Program-made: the position numbers and the translations under genes | Part shown: piece after piece, positions 26,601 through 36,573 of the stretch | Layout of the letters: every line of letters begins with the position of its first letter | Numbering within the stretch: the first letter of the stretch is position 1 | Notes under the pieces: model-generated | Told to the model about the DNA's origin: nothing | Seen by the model: the letters and a program-made list of their open reading frames with translations, nothing else | Database searches by the model: none | Assembly (NCBI RefSeq): GCF_002591975.1 | Contig: NZ_NVQE01000004.1 | Location: forward strand, 1-64,000 | Origin: Mycobacterium neglectum | Lineage (GTDB): Bacteria > Actinomycetota > Actinomycetes > Mycobacteriales > Mycobacteriaceae | Length of the DNA stretch: 64,000 bases | Reading direction: 5' to 3'

Positions 26601-27078
26601 CGGAGTGCGTGTGCTCACCGTCGAGCACAACGGCAACTCCACCGACAGTCCCGAGGAGGCCGACGCGATTCTCGCCGAGGTCCGCGGCCTGCTCGGCACC
26701 GCATGGACCGACGAGCACGGCACGGTACCGCTGGCCCAGGAGCACGTGTTGGTCGTGACGCCGTACAACGCTCAAGTCGTGACGTTGCGGCAGCGCTTTG
26801 ACGATGCGGGTCTGACCGAAGTCGAGGTGGGCACCGTCGACAAGTTCCAGGGCAGGCAGGCGCCGGTGGTGTTCGTGTCGATGACGGCATCGTCGGCCGA
26901 CGACGTTCCTCGCGGAATCGCGTTCCTGCTCAACCGGAATCGACTCAACGTCGCGGTAAGTCGGGCCAAATACCTCAGCGTCATCGTGCAGTCGCCGTTG
27001 CTGACCGAATACCTGCCCGGGACGCCGGACCGCCTCGTCGAGCTGGGTGCGTTCCTTTCGCTGGGCGGCGTCGGCTGA
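23674..27078 (+). CDS. TM0106-type RecB nuclease, DEDD exonuclease and SF1 helicase fusion
   Basis: This 1134-residue protein corresponds to Rv1251c. Residues 1-225 form a RecB/Cas4-like nuclease with GFAD (Asp118), DTK (Asp131, Lys133) and QLAAY (Gln145, Tyr149). Cys21, Cys216, Cys219 and Cys222 frame it in the one-plus-three pattern of AddB/Cas4-type iron-sulfur clusters. A helix-hairpin-helix-like segment (about 236-262) follows, then an RNase H-like exonuclease with FFDFEGD (Asp315, Glu317), HYAAYEKS and YNVYDC (Asp488). The C-terminal half is an SF1 helicase with GPPGTGKT near residue 767, VVEEAGQ near 868 and a VDKFQGRQ motif near 1055. A DNA repair or processing role is likely but unproven. 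Confidence 0.9.
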   Translation: MFVSGGSVIYSASDLAAAARCEYALLRAFDAKLGRGAAVSVEDELLARTAKLGGEHEQRHLDELRELSEENVAIIGRPEYTVDGLTAAAEATMHAVQRRAPVIYQAAMFDGRFAGFADFLVLDSDQYLLRDTKLARSVKVEALLQLAAYADTLSRAGVPVAAEVELVLGDGATVRYRVDELLPVYLSRRAGLQRLLDDHLAGGSAVTWEDEEVRACFRCPECEIEVRAHDDLLLVAGMRVSQRARLIDAGITTVAELAAHAGPVPELSGRTVTALTAQARLQISPRVDGKPPYEVVNAQPLMVLPDANKGDLFFDFEGDPLWTVDGREWGLEYLWGVLTTKDEFHPFWAHDRASERKALVEFLAMVRKRLKRYPGMHIYHYAAYEKSTLLRLAGRYGVGENDIDDLLRNGILVDLYPLVRKSIRVGTENYSIKSLEPLYMGNELRSGEVTTATDSITQYARYCALRDEGRTDEAAGVLKEIEDYNVYDCRSTRRLRDWMMARAIESGVPPRGPQPVRDDSDGAVIELGDDLERTLLKFAGDGVEKRTAEQTAVAMVAAARGFHRREHKPFWWSHFDRVNNPVDEWADNSDVFIAEKAVIVNDWHQPPKARKPQRHVRLIGSVANGGVANTMYALYDPPAPVGLAVDADRRGFGSVAVVDCDNAEAPTEVVILERQPKDGDIFDQLPFALTPGSPIPARPLQASIEQTAAYVAAGLPNLPCDAVTDILLRRAPRTTSGGGLPRGEDIADDIAYALQDLDSSYLAVHGPPGTGKTFTSAKVIARLVNEHAWRIGVVAQSHAVVENLLGCVIEAGVPADRVGKKKSAGAPWREVDEKDYAGFIANSEGCVIGGTAWDFANSGRVPRHALDLLVVEEAGQYSLANTIAVAPSARNLLLLGDPQQLPQVSQGTHPEPVDCSALAWLIDGKHTLPAELGYFLDRSYRMHPTVCAAVSALSYDGRLHSHGTVTAARSLDGQRPGVRVLTVEHNGNSTDSPEEADAILAEVRGLLGTAWTDEHGTVPLAQEHVLVVTPYNAQVVTLRQRFDDAGLTEVEVGTVDKFQGRQAPVVFVSMTASSADDVPRGIAFLLNRNRLNVAVSRAKYLSVIVQSPLLTEYLPGTPDRLVELGAFLSLGGVG

Positions 27079-27112
27079 GCCGACGATCAGCCACCTGTGA
27101 TAGACCCACTTA

Positions 27113-28465
27113 GTGAGCTTGACCGAGCGGCTGGCGGAAATCGTCGGGTCCGGCTATGTCAGCGCCGACCCCGACGTGCTCGCCGGTCGCAGCGTGGACC
27201 ACACCGGGCGATACCGCGGACAGGCCGGCCTGCTCGTCCGGCCGGGCTCGGCTGACGAAGTCGCGGCGGTGCTGCGCGGGTGTCGCGATGCCGGCGTATA
27301 CGTCACCGTCCAAGGCGGACGAACCTCGCTGGTGGCCGGGACGGTCCCCGAGCACGACGACGTGTTGTTGTCCACCGAGCGGCTGCGTGACGTCGGCGAG
27401 GTCGACGTCGCCGAACGGCGAATCCGCGTTGGCGCCGGCGTCCCGCTGGCAGAGGTGCAACGGGCGGCGTCGGCGGCGGGGCTGGTGTTCGGGGTCGATC
27501 TGGCCGCGCGCGATTCCGCGACTGTCGGTGGGATGGCATCGACGAATGCCGGCGGGTTGCGCACGGTCCGCTACGGCAACATGGGCGAGCAGGTCATCGG
27601 CCTGGACGTCGCGCTGCCGGACGGCACGGTGGTGCGCCGCCACAGCCAGGTGCGCATGGACAACACCGGCTACGACCTGGCCTCGCTGTTCATCGGCGCC
27701 GAGGGCACGCTCGGCGTCATCACCGGCCTGGACCTGAGACTGCATCCCGCGCCGAGACACCGTGTGACGGCGATCAGCGGGTTCGCCGACCTGGATGCGG
27801 CCATCGCGGCGGGTCGTGTGTTCCGCGAGATGGACGGGATCGCGGCGCTCGAGTTGATCGACGCACGCGCGAGCGCGCTGACCGCCGAGCACGCCGGTGT
27901 GTCCGCGCCCGTCGACGGCGCCTGGCTGCTGCTGGTCGAATTGGCCGGCGACATCGATCAGACCGAGCGCCTTGCCGAAGCGCTCGAAGACGCGCAGTTG
28001 GCCGGCGAACCCGCGGTGGGCGTCGATGCGACTGCACAGCAGCGGCTTTGGCAGGTGCGCGAGGCCGTAGCCGAGGTGCTCGGAGTGCACGGGCCGCCGT
28101 TGAAATTCGATGTCTCGCTGCCTCTTGCAGCGATCCCCGCGTTCGCGAGCCAAGCCGTCGAGCTGGTCTCCGAGCACGCCCCGGACGCGATTCCGGTGTT
28201 GTTCGGCCACATCGGCGAGGGGAATCTCCACCTCAATCTGGTGCGGTGCGTGCTGGACGCCGATTCCGAACACGACCTATACGCGGCGATGATGGCGCTG
28301 ATCGCACACCTGGGCGGCAACGTCAGCTCCGAGCACGGCGTCGGCACCCGAAAACGTGACTACGTGTCAATGTCGCGCAGCGAGTCCGACATCGCGGCAA
28401 TGCGGGCGGTCAAAGCGGCATTCGACCCCACCGGCTATCTCAACCCCGCGGTGCTCTTCGGCTAG
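27113..28465 (+). CDS. FAD-binding oxidase, D-2-hydroxyacid dehydrogenase type
   Basis: This 450-residue VAO-family flavoprotein is a distant paralogue of the one at 13589. The FAD domain has [33 protein letters not shown] and [18 protein letters not shown]; the C-terminal domain has [15 protein letters not shown] and [13 protein letters not shown]. This pattern resembles D-2-hydroxyglutarate dehydrogenases, so a D-2-hydroxyacid is the likely substrate. The start is a GTG 34 nt after the helicase stop, with a weak TAGACC -10 6 nt upstream. The stop overlaps that of the convergent MFS gene by 4 nt (CTAG). It is not in the M. tuberculosis order as I recall it. Confidence 0.87.
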   Translation: MSLTERLAEIVGSGYVSADPDVLAGRSVDHTGRYRGQAGLLVRPGSADEVAAVLRGCRDAGVYVTVQGGRTSLVAGTVPEHDDVLLSTERLRDVGEVDVAERRIRVGAGVPLAEVQRAASAAGLVFGVDLAARDSATVGGMASTNAGGLRTVRYGNMGEQVIGLDVALPDGTVVRRHSQVRMDNTGYDLASLFIGAEGTLGVITGLDLRLHPAPRHRVTAISGFADLDAAIAAGRVFREMDGIAALELIDARASALTAEHAGVSAPVDGAWLLLVELAGDIDQTERLAEALEDAQLAGEPAVGVDATAQQRLWQVREAVAEVLGVHGPPLKFDVSLPLAAIPAFASQAVELVSEHAPDAIPVLFGHIGEGNLHLNLVRCVLDADSEHDLYAAMMALIAHLGGNVSSEHGVGTRKRDYVSMSRSESDIAAMRAVKAAFDPTGYLNPAVLFG

Positions 28466-30318
28466 TCGCGCCAGGGCGTCGCATGCCTGCCGTGACCCGA
28501 ACTGTCGTCGGGATCCTCGCGGGCATGCCCGCTGGTGGACTCGAACCAGAGCGGCCGCGGGTCCGGTTCCTCGTCGCGCATCCCGTGCCGTGACGGCCGC
28601 TCGTGACCGCCCCCGGCGTGGCGGCGCCCGGGCTGGAACCGCTGCTCGTCGTCGACATGGAAACCGTTGTGCGCAAAGCTGATCGGCTCGGTGACCGTTT
28701 CAGTGTCGCGTCGACTCGCCTGCCGCGGTTCGGGGTCATCCCACGACACCGTGTATTCGACGTACTCGTCATGGTCGACGGCGAAAACCTCGTCGTCGCC
28801 GCATTCCATGGTGCGGCCGCGGTTGGCGTCGTCGAACCCGCGATCGTCGAAAACCGTCGACCGCGGGTTGCCGAAACCGAGGAAGAACAGTGCCGCACCG
28901 ACACCGAACAGCGCGATGAACGCCGGCAGCAGCAGGGTCTGTGACATCGCCGCGGAGAACGGTTCCTGGAGGAACGCGGGCAGCAGGTCCGCTGCCCCGC
29001 CACCCTGAGATGAGTCTGCCGCCGTCACTCCGACTTCATCGCTGATGCGCCACGTCATGAAGGCCGCCACGCCCGCACTGCCCAGCACGGACCCGACCTG
29101 ACGGGTGGTGTTGTAGACGCCCGAGCCCGCACCCGCCAGCTGCGGCGGCAGATTGCGGGTGGCGGTCGCCGCCAGCGGTGACCAGATGAATGCCATTCCG
29201 ACGCCGGTGACCGTCAACGGCAGCACGATCCGCCAGATCGGCGTGACGGACGTCATTTCGATGGACAGCCATGTCAACGAAATCGCCACCAAGGAGAAGC
29301 CGAAGCCCACCACCGGACGCGGATGCGACCTGTCGACGATTCTGCCGACGAACGGTGCCAGCACGCCGGACGCGATGGCCATCGGCGCAACCACCAGCGC
29401 TGAACGCGTCGGCGAGAGCCCACATACCTCCTGGGCATAGAACATCACCGGCACGATCATCGCCGTCACGACGAAACCGATGGTGGCCACACCGATGTTG
29501 GACAGGGAGAAGTCGCGGTCGCGGAAGATGTGCAGCGGGACGAGTGGATCGTTGGGATTGACGTACTGCCAGAACAGGAACGCGGCCATGAAGCCGATGC
29601 CGCCGGCGATCGTGCCCCACACCCACGGTGCCCAGTTGTGCGACTGCCCCTCCTGCAGGGCGAACACGATCATGAACATGCCGATCCCGGACAGCGTCAT
29701 ACCGAGCAGATCGAATCGCTGCGTACCGGTGTCCAGTTGCGGGATCAGCCGCAGGGCCAGGCCGACCCCGACGATGCCGACCGGCACGTTGACGAAGAAG
29801 ATCCACTGCCAGCCCAGTGCGTCGAGCAACAGGCCGCCGGCCAGCGGGCCGACCAGTGTCGCCACGCCTGCCGTCGCACCCCACAGGCTCATCGCCACAC
29901 CACGGCGGTCGGCGGGGAAGATGCGGGTGATCGTGGACAGCGTTTGCGGTGTAAGCAGCGCCGCCCCGAGACCCTGCACGACACGGGCGACGATCAGCAT
30001 GCCGATGCTGTCGGCCAGCCCACACCACAGCGATGCGACGGTGAACAGCGTGAGCCCCGCCAGATAGAGGTTCTTCGGCCCGAATCTGTCGCCAAGGCGG
30101 CCCGCCACGAGCAGTGGGACCGCGTAGGCGAGCAGGTAGGCGCTCGTCACCCAGATGACCGAGTCGTAGCTGGCGCCGAGCGCGGCCATGATCGACGGGT
30201 TCGCCACCGACACGATGGTCGCGTCGACCAGGATCATGAAGAAGCCGACCAACATCGCCCACAAGGCGTGCCACGGGTTTGCCGTGGCACTGCGGGGGGT
30301 CAGGGTCTGAACCATCAC
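28462..30318 (-). CDS. DHA2 (EmrB/QacA) family drug exporter
   Basis: This 618-residue major facilitator is the positional match of Rv1250. About 14 helices fill residues 20-510. Family motifs include [19 protein letters not shown] in helix 1, [11 protein letters not shown] between helices 2 and 3 and [13 protein letters not shown] near helix 5. The last 110 residues are hydrophilic, rich in Asp, Arg and His, and presumably cytosolic. Proton-driven export of drugs or lipids is expected; the substrate is unknown. A second, unrelated MFS exporter lies 75 nt upstream on the same strand. Confidence 0.92.
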   Translation of the reverse strand: MMVQTLTPRSATANPWHALWAMLVGFFMILVDATIVSVANPSIMAALGASYDSVIWVTSAYLLAYAVPLLVAGRLGDRFGPKNLYLAGLTLFTVASLWCGLADSIGMLIVARVVQGLGAALLTPQTLSTITRIFPADRRGVAMSLWGATAGVATLVGPLAGGLLLDALGWQWIFFVNVPVGIVGVGLALRLIPQLDTGTQRFDLLGMTLSGIGMFMIVFALQEGQSHNWAPWVWGTIAGGIGFMAAFLFWQYVNPNDPLVPLHIFRDRDFSLSNIGVATIGFVVTAMIVPVMFYAQEVCGLSPTRSALVVAPMAIASGVLAPFVGRIVDRSHPRPVVGFGFSLVAISLTWLSIEMTSVTPIWRIVLPLTVTGVGMAFIWSPLAATATRNLPPQLAGAGSGVYNTTRQVGSVLGSAGVAAFMTWRISDEVGVTAADSSQGGGAADLLPAFLQEPFSAAMSQTLLLPAFIALFGVGAALFFLGFGNPRSTVFDDRGFDDANRGRTMECGDDEVFAVDHDEYVEYTVSWDDPEPRQASRRDTETVTEPISFAHNGFHVDDEQRFQPGRRHAGGGHERPSRHGMRDEEPDPRPLWFESTSGHAREDPDDSSGHGRHATPWRD

Positions 30319-30393
30319 ATCGACTTACTCAATTCAGCCGACGCTACGGATGGTGGCTGATCCCGACAAGTCAGGATCGTGCCAGTACAGACC

Positions 30394-31707
30394 TCAGGCC
30401 GGCTCGGGGACGGTGTCGCCGATGACGCCGTCGGGTGCATTGTCCTTGGACTCAGGCACCGGCGTGCCGGTCGCCCGGGCCCCGAAGCGGAGCGCAAGGG
30501 CCAATGCGAACAACGCGATCACCATACCGACCGTCATCACCAGCGCGAGCGCGACCGCGTCGTTGCCGAGCACTCCGACGAGCGGCGCGATGGCCGCGCC
30601 AAGACCGAACTGAGCCGCTCCGAGCACGGCCGCCGCGGTGCCGGCGGCTTCTGGATGACGGGACAGTGCGACCGCAGGAGCGTTGGGGATGACCAGACCC
30701 ATCGCGCCGAGGATCGCCCACACCGGTACGACGAATCCGAGCAGCCCCCCGATGTGGGCGAGCGAAAGACCCACGAAGATGACGCCCGCGGTCGATGCTG
30801 CGGCCAGCGCCCACAGTGCGATGGTCTGCGGTGCAAACCGGCGCAAGAGCACGACGTTGAACTGTGTCGCGCCGATCAGCGCGACGGCACCGGCACCGAA
30901 CACCAGCGCGAAGGACTGCTGATCCAGGCCGAACCGGTCCTGCAGCACGAAAGCCGCACCCGAGATGTAGGCGAACAGTCCGGACATACCGAGCGCGGCG
31001 ACGAGGACGAGCACGACGAAGCGACCGTCGCGCAGCACCTCGACATAGGTGGCCGCAATGCTGCGCACCTTCAACGGTCGTCGATGCGACACCGCCAGCG
31101 TCTCCGGCAGCGCCATCGCGGCGAGCAAGAGCAGCGCCCCGGCGATCAACACCAGCACCGCGAACACCCAATGCCAGGACGCCTTCAACAGGACTGCGGC
31201 GCCAAGTGACGGGGCGAGGACCGGGGCGACGCCGAGAACGAGCATCAAGCGGGATATGACGGTCGCGGCGGCCGACTCCGCAAACAGATCGCCCACGACG
31301 GCGAAGGCCACGACCATCGCGGCCGCCGCGCCCATCCCCTGCAGGCCGCGGGCCAGGCCGAGCAGTGCGATGTTCGGCGCGAACAGACATAGCATCGACG
31401 CCACGATGTGCAGCACGATGCCCGCCATGAGAGGCCGTCGCCGGCCAAGTGAGTCCGACAGCGGGCCGACGATCAGCTGGCCCAGCCCCAGACCGGCCAG
31501 GGTCCCGGTGAGCGTGAGCTGCACGACTGACGACGACACCCCGTAGTCGTCGGCGATGTTCGGCAGTGCAGGCAGATACATGTCGATGGTCAACGGGCCA
31601 AGGGCGACCATGACACCGAGAAGCAGGATCAGCCGCGTACGGCTAGGCACCCGACGCTCGCGGGTCGGTTCTGCGCGCGCGAGATCCACGGAAGGTGATG
31701 TTGCCAT
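30394..31707 (-). CDS. Bcr/CflA family MFS drug exporter
   Basis: This 437-residue, 12-helix DHA1 transporter has LGPLTIDMYLPALPNIADD, the family hallmark of Bcr/CflA, then GQLIVGPLSDSLGRRRP and VAFAVVGDLF. Bcr/CflA proteins export bicyclomycin, sulfonamides or other small toxicants. The first 25 residues are hydrophilic. It is probably co-transcribed with the downstream DHA2 pump (gap of 75 nt), giving a two-exporter unit. It is divergent from the gene at 31853 and is not in the M. tuberculosis order as I recall it. Confidence 0.92.
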   Translation of the reverse strand: MATSPSVDLARAEPTRERRVPSRTRLILLLGVMVALGPLTIDMYLPALPNIADDYGVSSSVVQLTLTGTLAGLGLGQLIVGPLSDSLGRRRPLMAGIVLHIVASMLCLFAPNIALLGLARGLQGMGAAAAMVVAFAVVGDLFAESAAATVISRLMLVLGVAPVLAPSLGAAVLLKASWHWVFAVLVLIAGALLLLAAMALPETLAVSHRRPLKVRSIAATYVEVLRDGRFVVLVLVAALGMSGLFAYISGAAFVLQDRFGLDQQSFALVFGAGAVALIGATQFNVVLLRRFAPQTIALWALAAASTAGVIFVGLSLAHIGGLLGFVVPVWAILGAMGLVIPNAPAVALSRHPEAAGTAAAVLGAAQFGLGAAIAPLVGVLGNDAVALALVMTVGMVIALFALALALRFGARATGTPVPESKDNAPDGVIGDTVPEPA

Positions 31708-31852
31708 GAAAGTGGTTAGCGTCGCTTCCCAATATTTTCTTCCCGGAATTTCAGACAGTGAGCGCCGTCACGTTGGGGCACGCGCCGCCGGTAGTTGTGC
31801 GTTCACATAGGGCTAGCCTGAAAGGCCAGCCGTTCGCACAGGGAGGCCGCAC

Positions 31853-32605
31853 ATGAGTGCCAGGTCAAGCGCCAAGAACCAGCTGCCGGCGACCAGAGAT
31901 GGCGCCGACGAGAATCCGAGTGCTGCGGCGAAGGTGCTCTCGGCGATCATCGAACGCAGCGCACGGGTCCAGGCACCCGCCGTCAAGGCTTACGTCGACC
32001 GTCTGCGCCAGCAGAGCCCGAACGCGACACCTGCCGAGATCGTCACCCGGCTCGAGAAGCACTACCTCGCCGCGGTGATGGCCAGCGGTGCAGCCGTTGG
32101 CTCGGCGGCTGCCTTCCCCGGGATCGGGACGCTGGCCGCAATGTCGGCCGTCGCGGGCGAGACGGTGGTCTTCCTCGAGGCGACGTCCATCTATGTGCTT
32201 GCCGTCGCCGAGGTGTTCGGCATTCCCGCCGATCATCGGGAGCGTCGACGGACTCTGGTGCTGGCGGTCCTCGTCGGTGAGGACAGCAAGCACGCGGTGG
32301 CCGACCTGCTCGGCCCCGGCCGTACGAGCGGCTCGTGGCTCGCCGACGGCGCGGCGACGTTGCCGTTGCCCGCGGTGTCACAACTGAACTCACGTCTGCT
32401 GAAGTACTTCGTCAAGCGCTACACGCTCAAGCGTGGGGCGATCGCTTTCGGTAAGTTGCTGCCCGTCGGCATCGGGGCCGTCGTCGGTGGCGTAGGCAAT
32501 CGGGTGATGGGCAAGCGCATCGTGGCCAACGCGCGCAAGGCGTTCGGCGATCCGCCGCCGCGCTGGCCCGCAGCGATTCACGTCCTGCCCCCGCCGCGCA
32601 CCTAA
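31853..32605 (+). CDS. Conserved membrane-associated protein, Rv1249c-like
   Basis: This 250-residue protein has no function that I can assign. Residues 75-130 form a long Ala/Gly-rich hydrophobic stretch that could make two membrane helices, and a shorter Gly-rich one (KLLPVGIGAVVGGVGN) lies near residue 205. Both ends are polar; the C-terminus has a Pro-rich tail. AGGGAGG precedes the ATG, and a TAGCCT -10-like box lies about 35 nt upstream. Position between the MFS exporters and kgd matches Rv1249c, which is of similar length. Confidence 0.8.
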   Translation: MSARSSAKNQLPATRDGADENPSAAAKVLSAIIERSARVQAPAVKAYVDRLRQQSPNATPAEIVTRLEKHYLAAVMASGAAVGSAAAFPGIGTLAAMSAVAGETVVFLEATSIYVLAVAEVFGIPADHRERRRTLVLAVLVGEDSKHAVADLLGPGRTSGSWLADGAATLPLPAVSQLNSRLLKYFVKRYTLKRGAIAFGKLLPVGIGAVVGGVGNRVMGKRIVANARKAFGDPPPRWPAAIHVLPPPRT

Positions 32606-32783
32606 CCGCTGCCGCCTTCGCAGCAGACCACAACGACCATAAGGGCGTTGTCATGGTCTGGCTGTTGGGAGAGGGATAGCCTTTAGGCGGCAGATAGCGG
32701 GGTACCCGCTGAATGCAGGAGACTATGAGCGGCGAGCGCACGCGCGCTTGCATGAGGCGAAGGAATCGAGGCGAGTAGCTACC

Positions 32784-35700
32784 GTGAGCTCACCTTCACC
32801 ATTCGGACAGAACGAGTGGTTGGTCGAGGAGATGTATCGCAAGTTCCGCGAGGATCCCTCGTCGGTAGATCCCAGTTGGCATGAGTTTCTTGTCGACTAC
32901 TCCCCCGAGCCGACCACCGAGAGCCAGGCCGGCAACGGACAGCGGGCGGCTGCGCCCGTCGCGCCACCCGAACCCGCACCTGCGCCTCCGCCCAAGCCGG
33001 CCGAGAGCGCTCCCGCACCTGCACAGAAGGCCGCGCCGAAAGCCGCCGAGACCAAGAGCGAGCCTGCGCCCGCCAAACCGAAGCCGGCGTCTGCGCCTGC
33101 ACCCGCCGACGGTTCCGAAGTTCAGATTCTGCGCGGCGCGGCGGCCGCGGTGGTCAAGAACATGTCGGCGTCCCTGGAAGTGCCGACCGCGACCAGCGTG
33201 CGGGCCATCCCGGCCAAGCTGATGATCGACAACCGGATCGTCATCAACAACCACCTCAAGCGCACGCGCGGCGGCAAGATCTCGTTCACCCACCTGATCG
33301 GCTACGCGCTGGTGCAGGCGGTCAAGCGGTTCCCCAACATGAACCGGCACTTCGCCGAAGTGGACGGCAAGCCGAACGCGGTCACCCCCGAGCACGTCAA
33401 CCTCGGACTCGCGATCGACCTGCAGGGCAAGGACGGCAACCGCCAGCTCGTCGTGGCGGGCATCAAGAACTGCGAGAACATGCGGTTCGGCCAGTTCCTC
33501 GCCGCCTACGAGGACATCGTGCGGCGCGCCCGCGACGGCAAGCTGACCGCCGAAGACTTCGGCGGCGTCACGATTTCACTGACCAATCCGGGGACGATCG
33601 GCACGGTGCACTCGGTGCCCCGGCTGATGCGCGGGCAGGGCGCCATCATCGGCGTCGGCGCGATGGAGTATCCGGCCGAGTTCCAGGGCGCGAGCCAGGA
33701 ACGCATCTCCGAGTTGGGCGTCGGCAAGCTGGTCACGTTCACCTCGACCTACGACCATCGGATCATTCAGGGCGCGGAGTCCGGCGATTTCCTGCGCACA
33801 GTGCACGAGCTACTCCTGTCCGACGGCTTCTTCGACGAGATCTTCCGCGAGTTGGGCATCCCGTACGAGCCGGTGCGGTGGCGCACCGACAATCCCGACC
33901 CGATCGAGGACAAGAACGGCCGCGTCCTCGAGTTGATCGCGGCCTACCGCAACCGCGGCCATCTGATGGCCGACATCGATCCGTTGCGGCTCGACCAGAC
34001 GCGGTTCCGCAGCCACCCCGACCTCGATGTGAACAGCCACGGCCTGACGCTGTGGGATCTGGACCGCGAGTTCAAGGTCAACGGTTTCGCCGGCGGCGAG
34101 TACAAGAAGCTGCGCGACGTTCTCGGGCTGCTGCGCGACGCGTACTGCCGTCATATCGGTGTCGAGTACACCCATATTCTCGAGCCCGATCAACAGAAGT
34201 GGCTGCAGGAACGCATTGAGGTCAAGCACGAGAAGCCGACCGTCGCCGAGCAGAAGTACATCCTGTCGAGGATGAATGCCGCAGAGGCGTTCGAGACCTT
34301 CTTGCAGACGAAATACGTTGGGCAGAAGCGGTTCTCACTCGAGGGCGCCGAAACCGTCATCCCGATGATGGACGCGGCGATCGACCAGGCCGCCGAGCAT
34401 GGCCTGGACGAGGTCGTGATCGGGATGCCGCACCGCGGCAGGCTCAACGTGCTGGCCAACATCGTCGGCAAGCCTTATTCGCAGATCTTCAGCGAGTTCG
34501 AAGGCAACCTGAACCCGTCACAGGCCCACGGCTCCGGCGACGTCAAGTACCACCTCGGAGCCACCGGCAACTACATCCAGATGTTCGGCGACAACGACAT
34601 CGCGGTGTCGCTGGTGGCCAACCCGAGCCACCTCGAGGCCGTCGACCCGGTGCTCGAAGGACTGGTGCGCGCCAAACAGGACCTGCTGGACGTCGGAGAA
34701 GAGGCCGATGGTTCCAACAGATTCTCGATCGTGCCGATGATGCTGCACGGCGACGCCGCCTTCGCCGGACAGGGCGTGGTTGCCGAGACGCTGAACCTGG
34801 CGTTGCTACGTGGCTACCGCACCGGCGGCACGATCCACATCATCGTCAACAACCAGATCGGGTTCACCACGCACCCGGGCGACTCACGTTCCTCGGAGTA
34901 CTGCACGGACGTCGCGAAGATGATCGGTGCGCCGATCTTCCACGTCAACGGGGACGACCCGGAGGCCTGTGTCTGGGTGGCACGGCTGGCCATGGACTTC
35001 CGCCAGCAGTTCAAGAAGGACGTCGTCATCGACATGCTGTGCTACCGCAGGCGCGGGCACAACGAAGGCGACGACCCGTCGATGACGCAGCCGTACATGT
35101 ACGACGTCATCGACACCAAGCGCGGGTCGCGCAAGACCTATACCGAAGCGCTGATCGGCCGCGGCGACATCTCGATGAAAGAAGCCGAGGACGCGCTGCG
35201 CGACTACCAGGGTCAGCTCGAGCGGGTGTTCAACGAGGTCCGCGAACTCGAGAAGCACGAGATCGAACCGAGCGCATCGGTGGAGTCCGACCAGATGGTG
35301 CCCGCCGGGATGAACACCGCCGTCGACAAGTCTCTGCTGGCCCGAATTGGCGATGCACACCTGGCCTTCCCCGACGGCTTCAACGTGCATCCCCGCGTGA
35401 AGCCGGTGCTCGAGAAGCGCCGTGAGATGGCGTACGAGGGCAAGGTCGACTGGGCGTTCGCCGAGCTGCTCGCACTGGGATCCTTTCTGGCCGAAGGGAA
35501 GACGATCCGGCTATCCGGGCAGGACACCCGCCGCGGCACGTTCACCCAGCGGCATTCGGTGATCATCGACCGCAGCACCGGTCAGGAATTCACGCCGCTG
35601 CAGCTGCTCACCACCAACGCCGACGGCGAGCCGACGGGCGGCAAGTTCATGGTGTACGACTCGGCGTTGTCCGAGTGCGCCGCGGTGGGCTTCGAATACG

Positions 35701-36506
35701 GCTACTCGGTCGGCAACCCCGATGCACTTGTGCTGTGGGAAGCGCAGTTCGGCGACTTCGTCAACGGCGCGCAGTCGATCATCGACGAGTTCATCAGCTC
35801 GGGCGAGGCCAAGTGGGGCCAGCTGTCCGATGTGGTGCTGCTGCTGCCGCACGGACACGAGGGCCAGGGCCCCGACCATACGTCGGCCCGCATCGAGCGG
35901 TTCCTGCTGCTGTGGGCGGAGGGCTCGATGACCATCGCGATGCCGTCGACCCCGGCGAACTACTTCCACCTGCTGCGCAGGCACGGCCTGGACGGGATTC
36001 ACCGCCCGCTGATCGTGGCCACGCCGAAGTCCATGCTGCGCAACAAGGCCGCCGTCAGCGACCTTCGCGAGTTCACCGAGATGAAGTTCCGATCGGTGAT
36101 CGAGGAGCCCACCTATACCGAGGGCACCGGCGATCGCGACAAGGTCAAGCGAATCCTGTTGACCAGCGGCAAGATCTACTACGAGCTGGTGGCACGAAAG
36201 AACAAGGAGGAGCGCGACGACGTGGCGATCGTGAGGATCGAACAGCTGGCCCCGCTGCCCAGGCGCCGGCTGAGCGAGACGCTCGATCTGTACCCGAATT
36301 CCGAGCAGTACTTCTGGGTGCAGGAAGAGCCGGCGAACCAGGGTGCATGGCCGACGTTCGGCCTCACGCTGCCCGAGGTCTGCGCGGACCGGTTGTCGGG
36401 CATCAAGCGGATTTCGCGGCGCGCGATGTCGGCGCCGTCGTCGGGCAGCTCGAAGGTGCACGCCGTCGAACAGCAGGAGATCATCGACGAGGCGTTCGCG
36501 CCTTAG
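32784..36506 (+). CDS. kgd: Multifunctional 2-oxoglutarate metabolism enzyme (KGD/SucA)
   Basis: This 1240-residue protein matches mycobacterial Kgd (Rv1248c, 1231 residues). The N-terminal 40 residues carry the conserved [18 protein letters not shown] helix, followed by an Ala/Pro-rich linker. An E2-like succinyltransferase domain follows (about 110-350) with catalytic His325 in [15 protein letters not shown]. The thiamine-diphosphate E1 domain has [29 protein letters not shown] and [12 protein letters not shown]. It acts as 2-oxoglutarate dehydrogenase, decarboxylase and 2-hydroxy-3-oxoadipate synthase in the TCA cycle. The GTG at 32784 fits homologues better than the upstream TTG. The 178-nt region before it has only weak hairpins and no obvious promoter. 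Confidence 0.97.
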   Translation: MSSPSPFGQNEWLVEEMYRKFREDPSSVDPSWHEFLVDYSPEPTTESQAGNGQRAAAPVAPPEPAPAPPPKPAESAPAPAQKAAPKAAETKSEPAPAKPKPASAPAPADGSEVQILRGAAAAVVKNMSASLEVPTATSVRAIPAKLMIDNRIVINNHLKRTRGGKISFTHLIGYALVQAVKRFPNMNRHFAEVDGKPNAVTPEHVNLGLAIDLQGKDGNRQLVVAGIKNCENMRFGQFLAAYEDIVRRARDGKLTAEDFGGVTISLTNPGTIGTVHSVPRLMRGQGAIIGVGAMEYPAEFQGASQERISELGVGKLVTFTSTYDHRIIQGAESGDFLRTVHELLLSDGFFDEIFRELGIPYEPVRWRTDNPDPIEDKNGRVLELIAAYRNRGHLMADIDPLRLDQTRFRSHPDLDVNSHGLTLWDLDREFKVNGFAGGEYKKLRDVLGLLRDAYCRHIGVEYTHILEPDQQKWLQERIEVKHEKPTVAEQKYILSRMNAAEAFETFLQTKYVGQKRFSLEGAETVIPMMDAAIDQAAEHGLDEVVIGMPHRGRLNVLANIVGKPYSQIFSEFEGNLNPSQAHGSGDVKYHLGATGNYIQMFGDNDIAVSLVANPSHLEAVDPVLEGLVRAKQDLLDVGEEADGSNRFSIVPMMLHGDAAFAGQGVVAETLNLALLRGYRTGGTIHIIVNNQIGFTTHPGDSRSSEYCTDVAKMIGAPIFHVNGDDPEACVWVARLAMDFRQQFKKDVVIDMLCYRRRGHNEGDDPSMTQPYMYDVIDTKRGSRKTYTEALIGRGDISMKEAEDALRDYQGQLERVFNEVRELEKHEIEPSASVESDQMVPAGMNTAVDKSLLARIGDAHLAFPDGFNVHPRVKPVLEKRREMAYEGKVDWAFAELLALGSFLAEGKTIRLSGQDTRRGTFTQRHSVIIDRSTGQEFTPLQLLTTNADGEPTGGKFMVYDSALSECAAVGFEYGYSVGNPDALVLWEAQFGDFVNGAQSIIDEFISSGEAKWGQLSDVVLLLPHGHEGQGPDHTSARIERFLLLWAEGSMTIAMPSTPANYFHLLRRHGLDGIHRPLIVATPKSMLRNKAAVSDLREFTEMKFRSVIEEPTYTEGTGDRDKVKRILLTSGKIYYELVARKNKEERDDVAIVRIEQLAPLPRRRLSETLDLYPNSEQYFWVQEEPANQGAWPTFGLTLPEVCADRLSGIKRISRRAMSAPSSGSSKVHAVEQQEIIDEAFAP

Positions 36507-36529
36507 GGTTTCTGCCTCAACGCGTTTAG

Positions 36530-36573
36530 ACGGGGTGATCCCCTGCAGATGGCGAATGCGATCACCCCGTTAG
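36530..36573 (+). repeat. 44-bp imperfect palindrome, copy B (3' side of the DUF559 gene)
   Basis: Arms ACGGGGTGATC (36530-36540) and GATCACCCCGT (36560-36570) pair over 11 bp with no mismatch around a 19-nt centre. The DUF559 gene's stop codon lies in the right arm. The element is 34/44 identical, in the same orientation, to the copy at 37595. One stem pair differs by a compensatory change (G-C here, T-A there). Confidence 0.8.

Noticed and set aside
32620..32672. Hairpins considered as a riboswitch or terminator before kgd
   Set aside because: Stems are short (5-6 bp), mutually exclusive and not followed by a U tract; no known riboswitch motif was recognised.
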